Shown here: piece by piece, positions 5,609 through 8,188 of the stretch
Position numbering within the stretch: position 1 is the first letter of the stretch
Layout of the letters: each line of letters starts with the position of its first letter
Assembly: GCA_945882755.1 (NCBI GenBank)
Contig: CAMCWS010000086.1
Location: 1-8,188, forward strand
DNA: 8,188 nt
Reading direction: 5' to 3'
From: Bordetella parapertussis
GTDB lineage: Bacteria > Pseudomonadota > Gammaproteobacteria > Burkholderiales > Burkholderiaceae_C
Notes under the pieces: model-generated
What the model was told of the DNA's origin: nothing
Databases searched by the model: none
Seen by the model: only the letters and a program-made list of their open reading frames with translations
Made by a program: the position numbers and the translations under genes

Positions 5609-7075
5609 TTAGTCCTGAAACTGTGCCTTTAAAGACTTCGAGGTTCTCAGCCAGGCCTTGGCCATGGCTGGGTTTTGCCGCATTTGTAACTCCGCCACTG
5701 CTTTATCAGCGTAAGGACCGGTCAAAACAATGTAAAACGATTTCCCACCTTTACGTTGGCTGAACAGGACTTGTGCTGACTTAAACAAGCTGGAGTTGCT
5801 TTGAAAGGCTCTGGCCTCGGCCAAACTGTCAAAAGCACCATGCTGCAACACCCAAGTATCGGCATCAAGTTTGCTAACCCAAACAGAATCATCAGCACCA
5901 GCGGCCTTATCTGCCGCTATTTCTGGTGGTTTTTCAGGTTTTTTCTTGGCCTCAACCGCTGGAGCGGGGGCAGGCACGGGTTCTGGCGCAGCAGGGAGAG
6001 GTGGCGCAGCAGGGGGAGGTGGCGATACGGGCGTTGCGCTGGGACTGACAAGTTCTTCTTTTTCGCTCAGCACGATGTCCGGCGATTTGGTCGCGGTGCT
6101 GTTACTGGAGGACATGGAAACCGTTGCAGCAGGCGCAGGAGCTGGGTCGGATTTGACTTCTGCCACAGGTTTTTTGCCGCCCAAGTAATCTTGCAAAGAC
6201 TCAGCTTCCTCACGAATCACGTCTTGGTACAAAAAGCCAAAGGTCGCCAAACTGCCCAAGATGGCCACCAGCAAGATGGCAACTATTTTGGTGCCGCGCC
6301 GAGATGCAGCTGCACTGTCGGCCCATTCTTTGGCCAACTCTTCGCCACTCAAGGTGTTGGCCGAGGGCACCTCTTCGCCCATCACTGGTTCCATGGAGTC
6401 CTCCAGATCGGGACTTGCTTCAGTCGCGGCGAAGGAAGAAGCTTTAGACGGTGCGAGGTCTAAATTGGGCAGGTCTAAGGGTGGCAAGGGTGCTGGGGGC
6501 AGCGTGAAGGTATTGCCTGACCCTGACGCCATCGGTGCGGTGGTCTTTTGCGAAGCCGAGAAATCGTCGCGTGTTTCGATGCGCTGCGTCTTAGAGGGTG
6601 TGGGGTCTTCCGACTCCAACACCCATTGCAATAAATTTTTGCCAAAGGTGGCGAGCTTTTTCTCGTAAGACGTTTGGTTGTTCACCAACAAAATCAGGTT
6701 GATATTGCTGGCGGGAAACCCATTGACCAAACGGGCCAAAAGCTGCAGTTCAAACTCTTGGATGGCTTGGGTGTCGGGGAAAATCATGAAGCGCTTAGGC
6801 GCAGCTTTGTTGCCCTTGTCTACCGCTTGGTCGACGGTCAGCTCTGACAGTATTTCATTGAAGCGGTCCACCAGTTTTTCTGAGTCTGCTGAGGTCCACA
6901 GCTCCACATGCGGCTCACCCTGCTCTCGCAGGTGTTGAAAGATGCGTCTGCCGTAATAGGTCAGCGCCACTTCATCGTCGCCAAGAATGGCCAAATTGAG
7001 TCGCCCTTCACGCAGCGACTTGAGCAAAATCTCAAACCGCAGTTTGTCCGCGGGGCTTTGGTAAAAATCACTCAT
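5609..7075 (-). CDS. SPOR-domain membrane protein with degenerate AAA-like N-terminus
   Basis: A 488-residue protein. Residues about 8-155 resemble the ATPase module of ExeA/GspA and DamX-like proteins: a strand LNLAILGDDEVALTYYGRRI where the P-loop should be, and FMIFPDTQAIQEFELQLLARL where Walker B and the following helix should be. There is no GxxxxGK[ST] and no DE pair, so ATP hydrolysis is unlikely. A Pro/Ser linker (160-250) leads to one membrane segment (263-283). A second Pro/Ala-rich linker (311-395) follows, then a SPOR domain (about 404-478, DTWVLQHGAFDSLAEARAF and FYIVLTGPYADKAVA). SPOR domains bind peptidoglycan lacking stem peptides, often at the division septum. N-in, C-periplasm topology fits. 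The start lies 24 bases after flhB with only a weak Shine-Dalgarno. DamX-like is the nearest description, but the flagellar neighbour is notable. Confidence 0.85.
   Translation of the reverse strand: MSDFYQSPADKLRFEILLKSLREGRLNLAILGDDEVALTYYGRRIFQHLREQGEPHVELWTSADSEKLVDRFNEILSELTVDQAVDKGNKAAPKRFMIFPDTQAIQEFELQLLARLVNGFPASNINLILLVNNQTSYEKKLATFGKNLLQWVLESEDPTPSKTQRIETRDDFSASQKTTAPMASGSGNTFTLPPAPLPPLDLPNLDLAPSKASSFAATEASPDLEDSMEPVMGEEVPSANTLSGEELAKEWADSAAASRRGTKIVAILLVAILGSLATFGFLYQDVIREEAESLQDYLGGKKPVAEVKSDPAPAPAATVSMSSSNSTATKSPDIVLSEKEELVSPSATPVSPPPPAAPPLPAAPEPVPAPAPAVEAKKKPEKPPEIAADKAAGADDSVWVSKLDADTWVLQHGAFDSLAEARAFQSNSSLFKSAQVLFSQRKGGKSFYIVLTGPYADKAVAELQMRQNPAMAKAWLRTSKSLKAQFQD
5983..6018 (-). 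repeat. 18-bp tandem repeat in the Pro-rich linker
   Basis: Two adjacent 18-bp copies (5983-6000 and 6001-6018), differing at two positions, encode the PPPPAAPPLPAAP stretch (about residues 352-364) of the SPOR protein. It is a typical slippage-made expansion of a periplasmic linker. Confidence 0.65.
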
Positions 7076-7099
7076 GGTCGATTCGTCTTTCTGGACTCA

Positions 7100-8188
7100 T
7101 CATTGAAAGAGAAAACCGTTTTCGTCATAGCGCATATTGTCGGGGATGCGCAAGGTGGGCTTGATGATGCCCTCCCCTGGTGCATACGACTGGTTCAGAC
7201 TGAACACATAGGCAATGACTTGTGCGACCGCGTGGTAGAGCGCTTCATGGATGGGTTCTTCCAACTTGGTGGTGAAGTAAAGCGCTCGGGCCAACTCGGG
7301 TGCCTCAAAGATGTAGACGCTCTCGGCCTTGGCAAGTTCTTTGATGCGTTGCGCCAATTCGTCGGTGCCCTTGGCGATCAGGGTGGGAGCGCCATCCGAG
7401 TTGGGGTCGTAACTCAAAGCAACCGCAAAGTGTTGGGGGTTGGTGATGACCACGTCAGCATCCTTGACCCTGTCCAACATGCGACCGTTCGCCATTTCGC
7501 GTTGACGTCTGCGAATCGTGGCTTTAACCTCAGGGCGGCCTTCAGAGTTCTTCATCTCATCCTTGATCTCTTGGCGGGTCATTTTGAGTTTTTTATGGAC
7601 TTGGTATTGCTGCAACGGGACATCGAGCAAGGCAATCAGCACCAAGCCCATGCTCATCCAAAAACACGCGTCCAAAATCATGGTGCCCGCATGCTTGACA
7701 GCGGTTCCCAAGTCCAAGCGGTTGAGGGTGACCAAATCGTCAATGTTGTTGGACACCGCGTTCCACAAAATAAGGCTGATCAGTCCAAATTTCAAAATAG
7801 CCTTGACTAACTCAATCAAGGCCTTGGTGCCAAACATACGGACTAAGCCAGACATCGGGTTGAGCTTGCTGAATTTGGGGGCCAACATCCCTAAGGAAAA
7901 TACCAAGCCACCACTCATCACAGTCGAAATAATCCCAACGAAGGCCAGCAAAATCATGATGGGCAATATCAAGATATAGCCATCAATCACCGATTGGAAA
8001 AAGATGCCGGGCAACAGTTCGGCCTTGTCCATCACCTTTCGGTCAAACTGCAACTGGGTTGTAAATAAAGCGCCCAAACGGCTGAACATATAACCGCCAG
8101 CCAGATAGAAAAACAAAGTGGCAGTCATCAAAAGAGCAGCCGTTGACAATTCCACTGAACGGGCAATTTGACCTTCTTCACGCGCTTT
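7100..8188 (-). CDS. flhB: Flagellar export switch protein FlhB, 5'-truncated by window edge
   Basis: The frame is open to the window end. The first visible residues, KAREEGQIARS, are the conserved cytoplasmic N-terminus of FlhB, so the GTG at 8153-8155 is an internal Val and about 20 residues are missing. The 362 residues seen hold four membrane segments (fragment residues about 15-35, 68-90, 132-149 and 171-191). The cytoplasmic domain FlhB-C follows, with the linker helix KMTRQEIKDEMKNSEGRPEVK. The self-cleavage site reads NPQH (7430-7441) where most FlhB proteins have NPTH. Further on, EAPELARALY replaces the usual APPLARALY. FlhB sits in the inner-membrane export gate with FlhA and FliPQR and switches export from rod/hook to filament proteins after cleavage between Asn and Pro; this is known for the family. 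The next gene downstream is not flhA. Confidence 0.93.
   Translation of the reverse strand, partial: KAREEGQIARSVELSTAALLMTATLFFYLAGGYMFSRLGALFTTQLQFDRKVMDKAELLPGIFFQSVIDGYILILPIMILLAFVGIISTVMSGGLVFSLGMLAPKFSKLNPMSGLVRMFGTKALIELVKAILKFGLISLILWNAVSNNIDDLVTLNRLDLGTAVKHAGTMILDACFWMSMGLVLIALLDVPLQQYQVHKKLKMTRQEIKDEMKNSEGRPEVKATIRRRQREMANGRMLDRVKDADVVITNPQHFAVALSYDPNSDGAPTLIAKGTDELAQRIKELAKAESVYIFEAPELARALYFTTKLEEPIHEALYHAVAQVIAYVFSLNQSYAPGEGIIKPTLRIPDNMRYDENGFLFQ

Noticed and set aside
6908..7810. 300-codon open frame on the plus strand
   Set aside because: It lies fully opposite flhB and the start of the SPOR-protein gene, which have clear family motifs. Its translation has no recognisable motif.
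8153..8155. GTG as the start codon of flhB
   Set aside because: The frame stays open upstream to the window end and encodes the conserved KAREEGQIARS segment, so this GTG is an internal valine.

Overview
The window looks like chromosomal DNA of a betaproteobacterium in the Burkholderiales, most likely Comamonadaceae-like (for example Limnohabitans or Rhodoferax relatives). This is inferred from the moderately high GC, the heavy use of TTG for leucine and the style of the proteins. No 16S rRNA or other decisive marker is present. There are eight protein genes, no RNA genes, no insertion sequences and no CRISPR array.

Left side. An Hsp15-type S4 RNA-binding protein gene (hslR-like, minus strand, 3-413) is divergent from a plus-strand run of three genes. 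The 192-base divergent gap holds a good sigma-70 promoter (perfect TTGACA) reading rightwards and a 10-bp palindrome. The rightward genes are a ParA/MinD-type ATPase (606-1532), a small helical protein of unknown family (1557-2042) and a membrane-anchored FMN/3Fe-4S glutamate-synthase-like oxidoreductase (2083-3759). The short gaps suggest one transcript. The ATPase and the helical protein are the natural pair.

Right side. Four minus-strand genes converge on the first block, with 20 bases between the facing stop codons. In reading order they are: flhB (7100-8188, cut at its 5' end by the window edge), the autoproteolytic substrate-specificity switch of the flagellar type III export gate; a 488-residue protein with an AAA-like N-terminus lacking Walker motifs, one membrane segment, a Pro-rich linker and a C-terminal SPOR domain; a 180-residue acidic, mostly disordered protein with a C-terminal helix; and a 404-residue membrane-anchored coiled-coil protein with a TolA-like Ala/Lys/Glu tail. 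The last two genes are translationally close (11 bases, Shine-Dalgarno overlapping the upstream stop).

Working together (inference). flhB is normally followed by flhA or lies at the end of a flagellar cluster. Here it is followed by three envelope/scaffold-like genes. A pseudo-ATPase tied to peptidoglycan by SPOR, a disordered adaptor and a long coiled-coil membrane protein could form an envelope scaffold, perhaps for placing or stabilising the flagellar machine or the division site. The nearby ParA-type ATPase and its helical partner could be a positioning system. Nothing in the sequence proves these links. The most notable single residue change is NPQH in place of NPTH at the FlhB self-cleavage site.
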